Assembly (NCBI GenBank): GCA_016182905.1
Contig: JACPFR010000008.1
Location: 1 to 64,000, forward strand
Direction of reading: 5' to 3'
DNA from: Elusimicrobiota bacterium
Lineage (GTDB): Bacteria; Elusimicrobiota; Elusimicrobia; UBA1565; UBA9628
Length of the DNA: 64,000 bases
Below the pieces are notes generated by a model. The model made no database searches, was not told the origin of the DNA, and worked only from the letters and a program-made list of their open reading frames with translations. How positions within the stretch are numbered: position 1 is the first letter of the stretch; the number at the start of each line of letters is the position of its first letter. The translations under genes were made by a program, and so were the position numbers. Of this stretch, positions 8,084 through 15,205 are shown one piece after another.

Positions 8084-8811
8084 ATGGCCTCCAGGTAAGC
8101 CGTGAGGAATCGGGACAGGGATTTCATCGCCCGCGCCGAGCGCCAGCCGGTCTTGATCAAAGCGGGCATGGACGACGCGTTGGCCAAGGCGAAGCGGGCG
8201 AGAGAGGCGGCGTCCTCGCCCTCCGGGGCCTCGGAAGGGATCTCCTCATGCATCTCGTCGAGCACCGCGCGCACGGCGATCGTCGGGACCTTCCCGTCGG
8301 ACCAGCGGCGCACGGCCGCGGTCTCCATGTCGCAGGCGATCACGCGGTGCTCCCGGCCGAGGGCCAGCTTGGCCGCGGGCTTCAGGACGATATTGGTGTG
8401 CAGGATCTTGCCGAAGTGGAACGGGGCGGCGTTCTTGACCGCCGTCTCCTTCAGGGGGGCGACGAAGTCGAGCTCCACCTCGCGCACGTCGGCCACGATG
8501 TCCCCGTGGCGGACGTCCTTCTGCATGGACCCGCACAGGCCGGCGCTGATGGCGAGCAGCCACTCGGTGCCGCTCATTTCGGCCAGCTTTTCCGCGGTTT
8601 TTTGGGCGCCGATCCCGGTCTTGAGCAGGACCAGGCGGCGTCCCGCCACCACGCCCTCGAAGCGGCCGTCGCCCGCGAGCTCCAGATCCAGGGCTTTCGC
8701 CAGGGGCCGCGCCTCCCACTGGGTGGCGGCGGTGATCAGGATCGGGGTTTTGGGGAGCGGAACGCGGGGCGTTTCGTCGGTTTCGGTCGGATCTTCCATC
8801 AAAAGGGCCAT
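8080..8811 (-). CDS. hpnG: Hopanoid-associated nucleoside phosphorylase HpnG
   Basis: A 243-residue member of the purine nucleoside phosphorylase/nucleosidase superfamily, matching the HpnG type that releases adenine from adenosylhopane to form ribosylhopane. The family core is seen in PILITAATQWEARPLAKAL, LLKTGIGAQKTAEKL, AISAGLCGSM and the substrate-site motif CDMETAAV. The assignment to HpnG rather than MTA/SAH nucleosidase rests on the sequence and on linkage with ispA/dxs/ispH and nearby shc-hpnH-hpnA. It heads the operon. An extended -10 at 8820-8828 ends eight bases before the ATG, supporting this start and a leaderless mRNA. Confidence 0.85.
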   Translation of the reverse strand: MALLMEDPTETDETPRVPLPKTPILITAATQWEARPLAKALDLELAGDGRFEGVVAGRRLVLLKTGIGAQKTAEKLAEMSGTEWLLAISAGLCGSMQKDVRHGDIVADVREVELDFVAPLKETAVKNAAPFHFGKILHTNIVLKPAAKLALGREHRVIACDMETAAVRRWSDGKVPTIAVRAVLDEMHEEIPSEAPEGEDAASLARFALANASSMPALIKTGWRSARAMKSLSRFLTAYLEAI

Positions 8812-8819
8812 CGGCTGGT

Positions 8820-8828
8820 ATTATCCCA
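8820..8828 (-). promoter_or_regulatory. Extended -10 of the hpnG-isoprenoid operon
   Basis: On the minus strand TGGGATAAT (TGn plus GATAAT) ends eight bases before the hpnG ATG. Transcription is predicted within a base or two of the start codon. No Shine-Dalgarno is present. Confidence 0.5.
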
Positions 8829-8935
8829 TTTTTTGGGGCCTTCGGAACCGGCTTTTCAGACGGCCGGAGGGAACTTTTCCGGGGGGGCGGTCGTATGATA
8901 AGGAGGCTCCCTTTTCGGGCCTCAGGGAGGACGCC

Positions 8936-9244
8936 ATGATCGATACCCAGAAACCATCGCGACGCAAGCACGGGAGGAGAACGCCTCCGATCGCCTGCCG
9001 GCACATCGTTCGTGCGGTCCAGGCGATGTCCGATCGACGCATCGGCTTCCACGCGACGCGGTCGCCCGACTTGGAAACGGCCTGGTGCTCGGCTTGCGAC
9101 AAGGCTCTCGCGGCCGCGGGAGGGAGATGGACGGAGGCGGTCCTGACGCGGGCGGGTTTCGCCGAGGTGTGCCCGTGCTGCTTCGAGTTCGCGAGGTTCG
9201 ATACGGCCTACGGCCCGCCCTCGGAGCCGTTCCGGCCGCGCTGA
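8936..9244 (+). CDS. Cys-rich small protein of unknown function
   Basis: A 102-residue basic protein that I do not recognise. Two cysteine clusters, CSAC (around residue 50) and CPCC (around 78), could bind zinc; the N-terminus is Arg/Lys rich. The ATG is preceded by AGGGAGG with a five-base spacer, an excellent Shine-Dalgarno, and the frame is open to the TGA at 9244. It is transcribed divergently from hpnG and lies just upstream of the toxin-antitoxin pairs. The open frame extends further upstream antisense to hpnG, but only this part has a ribosome site. Confidence 0.5.
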   Translation: MIDTQKPSRRKHGRRTPPIACRHIVRAVQAMSDRRIGFHATRSPDLETAWCSACDKALAAAGGRWTEAVLTRAGFAEVCPCCFEFARFDTAYGPPSEPFRPR

Positions 9245-9253
9245 CCCGGGGGC

Positions 9254-9281
9254 TTGCGAAATGTACTCGTTGGTGTATACT
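9254..9281 (+). promoter_or_regulatory. Promoter of the Phd-RelE pair
   Basis: TTGCGA (9254-9259) and TATACT (9276-9281) are spaced by 16 bases. The -10 ends six bases before the antitoxin ATG at 9288, so the transcript would begin at or next to the start codon. The flanking sequence GTATAC is self-complementary and may form part of an autoregulatory operator. Confidence 0.5.
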
Positions 9282-9287
9282 TATGAG

Positions 9288-9560
9288 ATGCTCAAGACCA
9301 TCACGCTCAAAGCGCTGCGCCCCGGGCTCCCTCAAGTCGCGGATTCCGTCGAGACGAAGCTGGACCGGTACATCGTCACGCGGCGAGGGCATCCCGTCAT
9401 GATGCTCATCAGCCCCGAGGATTACGAGGGGCTGCTCGAGACCATCGAGATCCTCTCCGACAAGGCCGCCGCCAAGCGGATCCGAAAGTCGTGGAAAGAA
9501 GGGCGCTCCGGAGGGACCGTAGCCCTGGACGCGCTCCGGCGCCGGCTGGAAGGTGTATAA
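9288..9560 (+). CDS. Phd/YefM-family antitoxin
   Basis: A 90-residue antitoxin. The N-terminal half (ITLKALRPGLPQVADSVE...RYIVTRRGHPVMMLISPEDYEGL) is the Phd/YefM DNA-binding dimer fold. The C-terminal half is the charged tail that wraps the toxin. It overlaps the RelE-like toxin gene by eight bases, the usual antitoxin-first order. An in-frame ATG at 9261 lies inside the promoter and is rejected. The ATG at 9288 lies six bases after a TATACT box with no Shine-Dalgarno. Autoregulation by the antitoxin-toxin complex is expected from the family. Confidence 0.88.
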   Translation: MLKTITLKALRPGLPQVADSVETKLDRYIVTRRGHPVMMLISPEDYEGLLETIEILSDKAAAKRIRKSWKEGRSGGTVALDALRRRLEGV

Positions 9561-9816
9561 AGTCGAGCTGAGCCGGCAGGCGGAGAAGGACCTCGAACGG
9601 GTCTTCCGGTCCGACAAGAAGCTGTACCAGCGCTTCGTCGCCGCGCTCGGGACGATCGCGCGGGATCCCATTGCGGAGGGGAAGCCGCTCCACGGCGAAC
9701 TCAAGGGCCTGAGGTCGCACCGGTTCGGCAGCTACCGGATCCTGTACGAGATACGGCGCGGCGAGCTTCTCGTGCTCGTCATCGATCTCGGGCACCGGCG
9801 CGGGATCTACGAGTGA
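9553..9816 (+). CDS. RelE/ParE-family toxin
   Basis: An 87-residue RelE/ParE-superfamily toxin starting with GTG inside the end of the antitoxin gene. MYKVELSRQAEKDLERV, the central PLHGELKGLRSHRFGSYRILYEI and LLVLVIDLGHRRGIY are typical of RelE-type mRNA interferases that cleave translated mRNA in the ribosome A site. The basic residues of the RSHRFGSYRI segment and the terminal HRRxIY match active members. Whether it cleaves RNA or acts like ParE on gyrase cannot be decided by eye; RelE is favoured by the C-terminus and by the Phd/YefM partner. Confidence 0.85.
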   Translation: MYKVELSRQAEKDLERVFRSDKKLYQRFVAALGTIARDPIAEGKPLHGELKGLRSHRFGSYRILYEIRRGELLVLVIDLGHRRGIYE

Positions 9817-9852
9817 GACACGCTCTCCTCCCAGCCTCACGTTCATTGCCTA

Positions 9853-9881
9853 TTGACAATATGTCAGTTCTGACATATACT
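9853..9881 (+). promoter_or_regulatory. Consensus promoter of higBA
   Basis: A perfect TTGACA (9853-9858) and TATACT (9876-9881) are separated by exactly 17 bases, the best promoter match in the window. The -10 ends eight bases before the higB ATG, implying a leaderless mRNA. Confidence 0.75.
9859..9878. promoter_or_regulatory. Operator palindrome in the higBA promoter
   Basis: ATATGTCAG and CTGACATAT form perfect 9-bp arms around a two-base centre. They fill the spacer and overlap the -10 box. The position would let a bound dimer, most simply the HigA antitoxin or the HigBA complex, block RNA polymerase. This is inferred from position and from HigBA autoregulation in general. Confidence 0.6.
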
Positions 9882-9889
9882 GAGGTTAG

Positions 9890-10222
9890 ATGAGCGGCGA
9901 CGACAAGCCGCTGGCTTGGCTGCACGGTGAGGTGCGGACTCCGCCGTTCTCCGCGAAGGCGCGCCTGGAAGCCGGATTCCTCCTGAGGCGCCTGCAAAAG
10001 GGAGAGTCTTTAAGCATGCCGCAATCGAGGCCGATGCCGGCGATCGGTGCGCGATGTCATGAATTGAGGATCACGGACGAGACGATGAAATGGCGGATCA
10101 TATACCGAGTCGATCAGGACGCCGTCGTGATAGCCGAAGTCTTCGGGAAGAAGACGCGGGAGACGCCGAGAGAAGTGATCGATGTTTGCAAGGACCGCTT
10201 CAGGAGATACGACGATGAATGA
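9890..10222 (+). CDS. higB: HigB-like (Gp49-type) toxin
   Basis: A 110-residue RelE-superfamily protein of the phage Gp49/HigB type. The core is GFLLRRLQKGESLSMPQSRPMP, then RCHELRITDETMKWRIIYRVDQDAVVIAEVFGKKT and the C-terminal DVCKDRFRRYDD. The last two blocks are characteristic: a beta-hairpin followed by Lys-Lys-Thr and a terminal helix. The toxin-first order with an XRE antitoxin overlapping by eight bases is the HigBA arrangement. The start ATG lies eight bases after the -10 of a consensus promoter, with no Shine-Dalgarno. The expected activity is ribosome-dependent mRNA cleavage. Confidence 0.85.
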   Translation: MSGDDKPLAWLHGEVRTPPFSAKARLEAGFLLRRLQKGESLSMPQSRPMPAIGARCHELRITDETMKWRIIYRVDQDAVVIAEVFGKKTRETPREVIDVCKDRFRRYDDE

Positions 10223-10541
10223 CGCCAAGCGTAAACGCCTCGAGGGGAAAGGATGGCGCTTTACCGGCGTGAAGGAGTTTCTCGGTCTGTCGGCCGAGGA
10301 AGCGGCCTTTATCGAGGTCAAGCTGAAGCTGGCGCACAGCCTGAGGGCGACGCGCGTGAAGAGAGGCCTGAAGCAAGTTCAAGCGGCCAAGGCGATCCAT
10401 TCGAGCCAGAGCCGGTTCGCCAAGATGGAAGCCGGTGATTCGACGGTTTCGCTCGATCTCCTGGTGAGGTCTCATCTCGCCCTGGGCACTTCGGAAGCGG
10501 AACTCGGGCGGATCATCGCCCGTCCGCTGGCTAATCGCTAG
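10215..10541 (+). CDS. higA: HigA-like XRE-family antitoxin
   Basis: A 108-residue antitoxin with a helix-turn-helix domain at about residues 38-90 (LRATRVKRGLKQVQAAKAIHSSQSRFAKMEAGDS) preceded by an N-terminal toxin-binding segment (AEEAAFIEVKLKLAHSL). It neutralises HigB and very likely represses the promoter through the 9859-9878 palindrome. The ATG overlaps the toxin stop by eight bases. Its TAG stop is also the reverse complement of the hpnA stop (shared CTAG at 10538-10541), so the TA cassette abuts the hopanoid operon tail to tail with no spacer or terminator. Confidence 0.85.
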   Translation: MNDAKRKRLEGKGWRFTGVKEFLGLSAEEAAFIEVKLKLAHSLRATRVKRGLKQVQAAKAIHSSQSRFAKMEAGDSTVSLDLLVRSHLALGTSEAELGRIIARPLANR

Positions 10542-11539
10542 GCGGCGGCTTTCGCGTAGCCGTTCGCGAGGTACCACTCCACCGCATCTTTCAGCGCGAG
10601 CTTGGCCGCGCGGGGCGCGAAGCCCAGCTCGGCCTTGGCTTTCTCCGACGAGAACCACATGTAGTGCTTGGCCATCTTGATCGCATCGAGCGGCGCCATC
10701 GGCGTGGTCCCTCGCAGGACCGCGATCGCGGTGTCGACGGCGCCGAACGCGTAGGCGATCGCGTATGGGGTCTTGAATTTGGGGCCGGGAAGGCCCGAGA
10801 CGTCGGCCAGCAGATCGAGGACCTGCTTGAGCGTGAGGTTCTCGCCGCCCAGGATGTAGCGCTCGCCGGTCCGGCCCTTTTGGGCGGCCAGCCAGTGGCC
10901 CATGGCCACGTCCTCGACGTGCACGATGTTGAGGCCCGTGTCGATGTAGGAGGGGATGCGCCCGTTCAAGAAGTCGACGACCATCTTCCCCGTCGGCGTG
11001 GGCTTGAGGTCGTAGGCGCCGATGGGCGCCGCCGGGTTGACGGTCACGACCGGGAGCCCTTCCTTGCCCAAGCGCCGGGCCAGGACGTCGGCCTGGAACT
11101 TGGATTTCTTGTAGTCTCCGACGATCTCTTCGAGCGATGAATATTCGCTGGTCTCGTCGACGGGCGTCTTGTCGTGGGGGACTTTGACCGCGGCGACCGA
11201 GGAACAATGCACGATCTTTTCCGCGCCGGCCTTCGCCGCGATCCTCAATACGTTTTCCGTTCCCTCGACGTTGGCCGCGTACATGTCCGCGGGATTGGGG
11301 ATCCAGATCCGGTAGTCGGCGGCCACGTGAAAGACATAACGGCAGCCCTTGACGCCCTCCGCTATCGCGGCTTTATCAAGAAGCCCGCCTTCCACGATCT
11401 CGACGTCCAGCCCGGCAAGGTTGCTCCGGTCGTTGCCTTTCCGCGCGAGGGCCTTCACCTTGAGGCCCTTCTGCAAAAGCAAACGGGCGAGAGAGGCTCC
11501 GACGAAGCCCGTCCCGCCCGTCAGGAACGCCGAGTCCAT
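10538..11539 (-). CDS. hpnA: Hopanoid-associated NAD-dependent epimerase/dehydratase HpnA
   Basis: A 333-residue extended SDR protein that I assign to HpnA from sequence and linkage to shc-hpnH. The Rossmann motif GGTGFVGASLARLLL starts at residue 8. The SDR catalytic Tyr-Lys falls in the region GDYKKSKFQADVLA, followed by VTVNPAAPIGAYDLKPTPTG. HpnA is conserved in hopanoid clusters but its reaction is not settled; a reductive or epimerising step on the side chain has been proposed. It is the last gene of the shc operon, overlaps hpnH by one base (TGATG), and ends convergently on higA. Confidence 0.85.
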   Translation of the reverse strand: MDSAFLTGGTGFVGASLARLLLQKGLKVKALARKGNDRSNLAGLDVEIVEGGLLDKAAIAEGVKGCRYVFHVAADYRIWIPNPADMYAANVEGTENVLRIAAKAGAEKIVHCSSVAAVKVPHDKTPVDETSEYSSLEEIVGDYKKSKFQADVLARRLGKEGLPVVTVNPAAPIGAYDLKPTPTGKMVVDFLNGRIPSYIDTGLNIVHVEDVAMGHWLAAQKGRTGERYILGGENLTLKQVLDLLADVSGLPGPKFKTPYAIAYAFGAVDTAIAVLRGTTPMAPLDAIKMAKHYMWFSSEKAKAELGFAPRAAKLALKDAVEWYLANGYAKAAA

Positions 11540-12651
11540 CAGTGCTTGCCGGCCGGTTCGTTGGGCTCGGCCTTGGCAAGGACTTCCTCGTAGGTTCCGT
11601 TGCGGTCGTACGACAAGGCGACCTTCTTCGGCGCCTTGATCGAGGCGAAGTCCGCGACCATCTCGAAGAAGCTGGAGATGCTCGAGAAAGAGTCGGCCAC
11701 CGAGGTGGGCTCGAAGCCGCAGTGCGTCATGCAGTTCAGGCACTTCGGGTTGCCGGAGGCGTGGCCGTACTTGGACCAGTCCGTGGTCTCGAGCAGTTCC
11801 TTGTAGGTCTTCGCGTAGCCGCCCTCGTTCATGAGGTAGCACGGGCGCTGCCAGCCGAAGACGTTGCGCAAGGGGTTGCCCCAGGGCGTGCAGTCGTAGG
11901 TGCGCTTGCCCTCGAGGAAGTCCATGTAGAAGGGCGAGTGGTTGAACGCCCAGCCCTTCTGGCGCCAGTCCTTGAGCGCCTCCTTGAACCAGGCCTTGGA
12001 CTGCTCCTGCTTGAGGAACAGCTGCTGCTCGGGCGCCTTCTCGTAGGCGTAGCCGGGGGAGATCATCATGCCGTCGAGGCCCATCGCCATGTTCTGGTCG
12101 AAGAACTCGCGGAACTCTTCCACGGACTCGCCCTGGAAGATGGTGGAGTTCGTCATCACGCAGAAGCCGAGCTTCTTGGCGAGCTTGATCGCGGAGATCG
12201 CGGTCTTGTACACGCCTTCCCGGCAGACCATGCGGTCGTGCGTCTTCTCGACGCCGTCGAGATGGACGGAGAGGATGAGATAGGGGGAGGGCTTGAACTT
12301 GTGGATGTTCTTCTCGAGCAGGATCGCGTTCGTGCAGAGGTACACGGGCTTCTTGCGCGCGATGAGGCCGTCGACGATCTGCTGGATCTCGGGATGGATC
12401 AGGGGCTCGCCGCCCGCGATGGAGACGATGGGCGCGCCGCACTCCTCGACGGCGTCGAAGACCTCCTGCGGGGTCATGCGCTTGCGCAGGATGTCGGTCG
12501 GGTACTGGATCTTGCCGCAGCCGGCGCACTCCAGGTTGCAGGCGAACAGGGGCTCGAGCATCATGACGAGCGGATACTTCTCCACGCCCTTCAGCTTCTG
12601 CGTGACGAGGTGCTTGAAAACGGCGAGCTGCGCCTGCATAGACATGGCCAT
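11539..12651 (-). CDS. hpnH: Adenosyl-hopene transferase HpnH (radical SAM)
   Basis: A 370-residue radical SAM enzyme that adds a 5'-deoxyadenosyl unit to diploptene, the first step toward C35 hopanoids. The SAM cluster motif is CNLECAGC (Cys38, Cys42, Cys45), followed by SIAGGEPLIHPEI and the HpnH-typical LFACNLECAGCGKIQ and CSXXPWG-like CTPWGNP regions, then a C-terminal cysteine group CLNCMTHCGFEP. The start at 12651 is chosen because GGAG lies nine bases upstream; a later ATG at 12645 is possible. It is co-transcribed with shc (19-base gap) and hpnA. Confidence 0.92.
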   Translation of the reverse strand: MAMSMQAQLAVFKHLVTQKLKGVEKYPLVMMLEPLFACNLECAGCGKIQYPTDILRKRMTPQEVFDAVEECGAPIVSIAGGEPLIHPEIQQIVDGLIARKKPVYLCTNAILLEKNIHKFKPSPYLILSVHLDGVEKTHDRMVCREGVYKTAISAIKLAKKLGFCVMTNSTIFQGESVEEFREFFDQNMAMGLDGMMISPGYAYEKAPEQQLFLKQEQSKAWFKEALKDWRQKGWAFNHSPFYMDFLEGKRTYDCTPWGNPLRNVFGWQRPCYLMNEGGYAKTYKELLETTDWSKYGHASGNPKCLNCMTHCGFEPTSVADSFSSISSFFEMVADFASIKAPKKVALSYDRNGTYEEVLAKAEPNEPAGKH

Positions 12652-12670
12652 AAGTTGGGTCTCCTGGAAA

Positions 12671-14698
12671 TTAGGAAGCGACGACGCCCTGGGCGAGGGC
12701 CTTGCGGTAGATCCCCAGCGCCTGCAGGGGGAAGTTGTTGCGGTACATCGTGTATTCAAGGTAGTACACCTTCGGGAAGCCCGTGCCGGTGAACTCCGTC
12801 TCGTCCCAGGTGCCGTCGGGGCGCTGGGTGGAGACGAGGTGCTCGACGCCTTTCTTGAGCGCGTCGCTCGAGTAGTCGCCGGCGGCCATGAGGGTCATGA
12901 TCGCCCACGCGGTCTGCGTCGGCGTGGCCGGGCCCTTGCCCTTGAGCTTGGGGTCGTGATAGGTCTCGCAGGTCTCGCCCCAGCCGCCGTTGGGCAGCTG
13001 GACGGACTTCAACCAGGCGGCGGCGCGCTTGATGGCCGGCTGGTTCATGTCCTCGCCGATCGCGGCGAGGCCGCGCACGGCCTGCCAGGTGCCGTAGATG
13101 TAGTTGACGCACCAGCGGCCGTACCAGGACCCGTCGCTCTCCTGCTCGTCCTTGACGAAGCGGATCGCCCGGGCGGCGGCGGCGTAAGAGGCGTCGTAGC
13201 CGCAGTAGCCGAGGAGCTCGAGGACGCGGGCGGTGATGTCCGCGGTGGGCGGATCGATCATCGCGTTATGGTCGGCGAAGGGGATCTTCTCGAGGACGGC
13301 CTTCGTGTTCTCCTTGTCGAACGCCGCGAAGCCGCCGGTGACCGACTGCATGCTCATCAGCCAGTTCAGGCCGCGCAGGAAGGACTTCTCGCGGATCTGG
13401 GCGTTGGGCTCCTCGAGATGGACGTGGCGCAGGGCGAGGAGGACCATCGCGGTGTCGTCGACGTCGGGGTAGAACGGGTTGTTGAACTGGAAGTGCCAGC
13501 CGCCGGTCGGCCCGGAGGGGTTGGTGACCGCCCAGTCGCCGCGGATCTTGATCTCCTTGGAGATGACCCACTGCGCGGCCTGCACGAGGGCGGGGTGGGA
13601 GCGGTCGAGGCCGGACTCGGCCAGGGCGATCATCGTGATCGCGGTGTCCCAGACGGGGGAGCGCGAGGGCTGGTAGCGCGTCGAGTCCTCGGAGGGGACC
13701 TCGAGGCGGTCGAGCTCCTGGAGCAGGGAGACCAGGCGCGGGTCGGTGTCGGGGTAGCCGAGGCACTTCATCGCCATGATCGCGTTGACGATCGGGGGGA
13801 AGATGGCGCCGGGGCCGTCGGAGTCCTGCAGGCGCTCGAGGATCCAGTCCTCGGCCAGGCGCAGGGCCCAGACGCGGATCCAGTGGCCGCCGCGGCCTTC
13901 CATGCCCTTGAGGAAGGAGTCCCAGATGAGGAAGAAGGTCGACCAGGAGACGAGGGCGTGCGGGCCGACGGCCTCGGTCAGCGGGATGTGGCGGCGGGAG
14001 TCGGGGAACAGCTCGTCGATCGTCGCGTGCGCGGGGCACGGGATCTGCGGCTGGAACGCCCAGACGATGGACAGCGGCACGACGATCGGGCGCGTCCACG
14101 ACGACATCTCGTAGAGGTTGAAGTAGAACCACTTCGGGAACAGCATGATCTCGGGCGGGATCGAGGGGATGCCGCGCCAGTCGTATTGCCCGAAGAGGGC
14201 GAGGTAGAACTTGGTGTAGGAGTTGGCCTTGTGCACTCCGCCGAGGGCCTTGATCTTCTTGCGCGCGGCCTCGAGGCGGGGCTCGTTGGGGGAGTGGCCG
14301 GCGAACTTCAGCGCCCAGTACGCCTTGACCGTGGCCGAGATCTCGGAGGGGCCGTTGTCGTAGATGGGCCAGCCGCCGTCGGGGTTCTGCTTGTTGAGGA
14401 TGTGGTTGGCCAGGCGGCGGACCTTGACCGAGCTGCCGCGGCCGAGGAAGTTCAGCAGCATGACCGTGTCGGAGTCGATCGTGGTGTCGCCGAAGATCGG
14501 GCCGCACCAGTAGCCGTCCTCCTGGTTCTGCATGCGCAGCAGCGCGTCCTGGGAGCGGCGGATCGCGTCGCTCAGCCGTTCGGGGGTCTCCGTACTAGAG
14601 GAAGCGAGCCGGACTTCGGGTCTGATGCTGTCGAGTAGGTCGACGGGTCTGCGGTCCCGTCCCAACGTGAGCCAGCCGGACACCATATTCTTGATCAT
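12671..14698 (-). CDS. shc: Squalene-hopene cyclase
   Basis: A 675-residue class II triterpene cyclase converting squalene to hopene and hopanol at the membrane. The catalytic acid motif DVDDTA lies at 412-417. Several QW repeats are visible, for example LRMQNQEDGYWCG near residue 55, LNKQNPDGGWPIYD near 101, QLPNGGWGE and TQRPDGTWDE near the C-terminus. Length and motif spacing are normal. It is the first gene of shc-hpnH-hpnA. An extended -10 (TGGTATAAT) ends eight bases before the ATG, without a Shine-Dalgarno. Confidence 0.96.
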   Translation of the reverse strand: MIKNMVSGWLTLGRDRRPVDLLDSIRPEVRLASSSTETPERLSDAIRRSQDALLRMQNQEDGYWCGPIFGDTTIDSDTVMLLNFLGRGSSVKVRRLANHILNKQNPDGGWPIYDNGPSEISATVKAYWALKFAGHSPNEPRLEAARKKIKALGGVHKANSYTKFYLALFGQYDWRGIPSIPPEIMLFPKWFYFNLYEMSSWTRPIVVPLSIVWAFQPQIPCPAHATIDELFPDSRRHIPLTEAVGPHALVSWSTFFLIWDSFLKGMEGRGGHWIRVWALRLAEDWILERLQDSDGPGAIFPPIVNAIMAMKCLGYPDTDPRLVSLLQELDRLEVPSEDSTRYQPSRSPVWDTAITMIALAESGLDRSHPALVQAAQWVISKEIKIRGDWAVTNPSGPTGGWHFQFNNPFYPDVDDTAMVLLALRHVHLEEPNAQIREKSFLRGLNWLMSMQSVTGGFAAFDKENTKAVLEKIPFADHNAMIDPPTADITARVLELLGYCGYDASYAAAARAIRFVKDEQESDGSWYGRWCVNYIYGTWQAVRGLAAIGEDMNQPAIKRAAAWLKSVQLPNGGWGETCETYHDPKLKGKGPATPTQTAWAIMTLMAAGDYSSDALKKGVEHLVSTQRPDGTWDETEFTGTGFPKVYYLEYTMYRNNFPLQALGIYRKALAQGVVAS

Positions 14699-14706
14699 GC
14701 CTGGAG

Positions 14707-14715
14707 ATTATACCA
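14707..14715 (-). promoter_or_regulatory. Extended -10 of the shc operon
   Basis: On the minus strand TGGTATAAT is a perfect TATAAT with the TGn extension, ending eight bases before the shc ATG. No good -35 is seen, as is normal for extended -10 promoters. The predicted mRNA is leaderless or has a one- or two-base leader. Confidence 0.65.
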
Positions 14716-14756
14716 CAGGGGACGGCCTTGCGTCGGGACGGCGACGGGCTTATGAC

Positions 14757-14883
14757 GGCCCGGCGGCGGATTCATGTCCTTCGGGGCCGCTCGGCATTGA
14801 GCCTCGCTCGGGGTCGACGGCGCTTGGAGCGCAAACAGCGCGGCGACCCCACGCCCCTCAGGACATGAACCCGCCGCCGGGCC
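14757..14883 (+). repeat. Structured repeat, copy 1
   Basis: The ends form a long stem: 14757-14780 pairs with 14860-14883 (23 of 24 positions). Inside is the segment CTCGGCATTGAGCCTCGCTC, which is present reverse-complemented in copy 2, and a GACCC(C)ACGCCCCTCAGGACAT segment, also shared. Between them lies a copy-specific stretch. The element could be a REP/MITE-like DNA repeat or encode a structured RNA; the sequence alone does not decide. Confidence 0.7.
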
Positions 14884-14992
14884 TTATGAAGGAATCGGCC
14901 ATCCCGCTTCCACGCCGTTTGGCGCTTCACGAAGAAGCCCATCGCCGCAGGCGATAAGTCCGTTGGCCGTCCGCCCCGACGCGACGGGTCAT

Positions 14993-15115
14993 CGGGGTGG
15001 AGGATCGATGTCCTGAGGGGCGTGGGTCGCGCGACCGAATTGCTCATGCGGTCGCGCAAGACCCGAGCGAGGCTCAATGCCGAGCGTCCCCGAAGGGCAT
15101 CGATCCTCCACCCCG
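14993..15115 (-). repeat. Structured repeat, copy 2 (inverted)
   Basis: The ends pair over 22 bases (14993-15014 with 15094-15115, one mismatch). Read on the minus strand it matches copy 1 in the stem-proximal segments and in the CTCGGCATTGAGCCTCGCTC block. The central part differs and forms its own hairpin (GCGCGACCGCATG...GGTCGCGC, with perfect outer arms GCGCGACC/GGTCGCGC). Confidence 0.7.
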
Positions 15116-15137
15116 GCCCGCATCGGCGTTCCGCGGA

Positions 15138-15167
15138 TGGACAAGGCGTCGCTCAATGAGGCATAAT
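15138..15167 (+). promoter_or_regulatory. Probable livJ promoter
   Basis: TGGACA (15138-15143) and CATAAT (15162-15167) are 18 bases apart. Transcription would start near 15174, leaving a leader of about 30 bases with AGGAGG before the livJ ATG. Confidence 0.45.
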
Positions 15168-15205
15168 CGCCGCCCCGCTGCATATTGAGGATTAGGAGGA
15201 AATCA

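Larger units (their letters stand above)
14699..15205. other. Non-coding region between shc and livJ
   Basis: This 507-base gap has no supported gene. It contains the shc promoter at the left, two inverted copies of a structured repeat (14757-14883 and 14993-15115), a roughly 110-base spacer with a small hairpin ATCGCCGCAGGCGAT (14941-14955), and the livJ promoter and ribosome site at the right. Short open frames here translate the repeat in both copies and are not convincing genes. Confidence 0.7.

Noticed and set aside
9261-9287. ATG at 9261 as start of the Phd antitoxin
   Set aside because: It lies between the -35 and -10 of the promoter, and the added residues are not part of the Phd fold.
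12293-14638. A 781-codon plus-strand frame opposite shc
   Set aside because: Its product is Val/Glu/Arg/Leu-biased antisense sequence with no domain, while the minus strand encodes a complete squalene-hopene cyclase.
14772-15188. Short open frames in the shc-livJ gap with similar peptides (LGIEPRSG, APQD..PPP)
   Set aside because: The similarity comes from the repeated DNA element in both copies. There are no ribosome sites, and the peptides are read from structured repeats.
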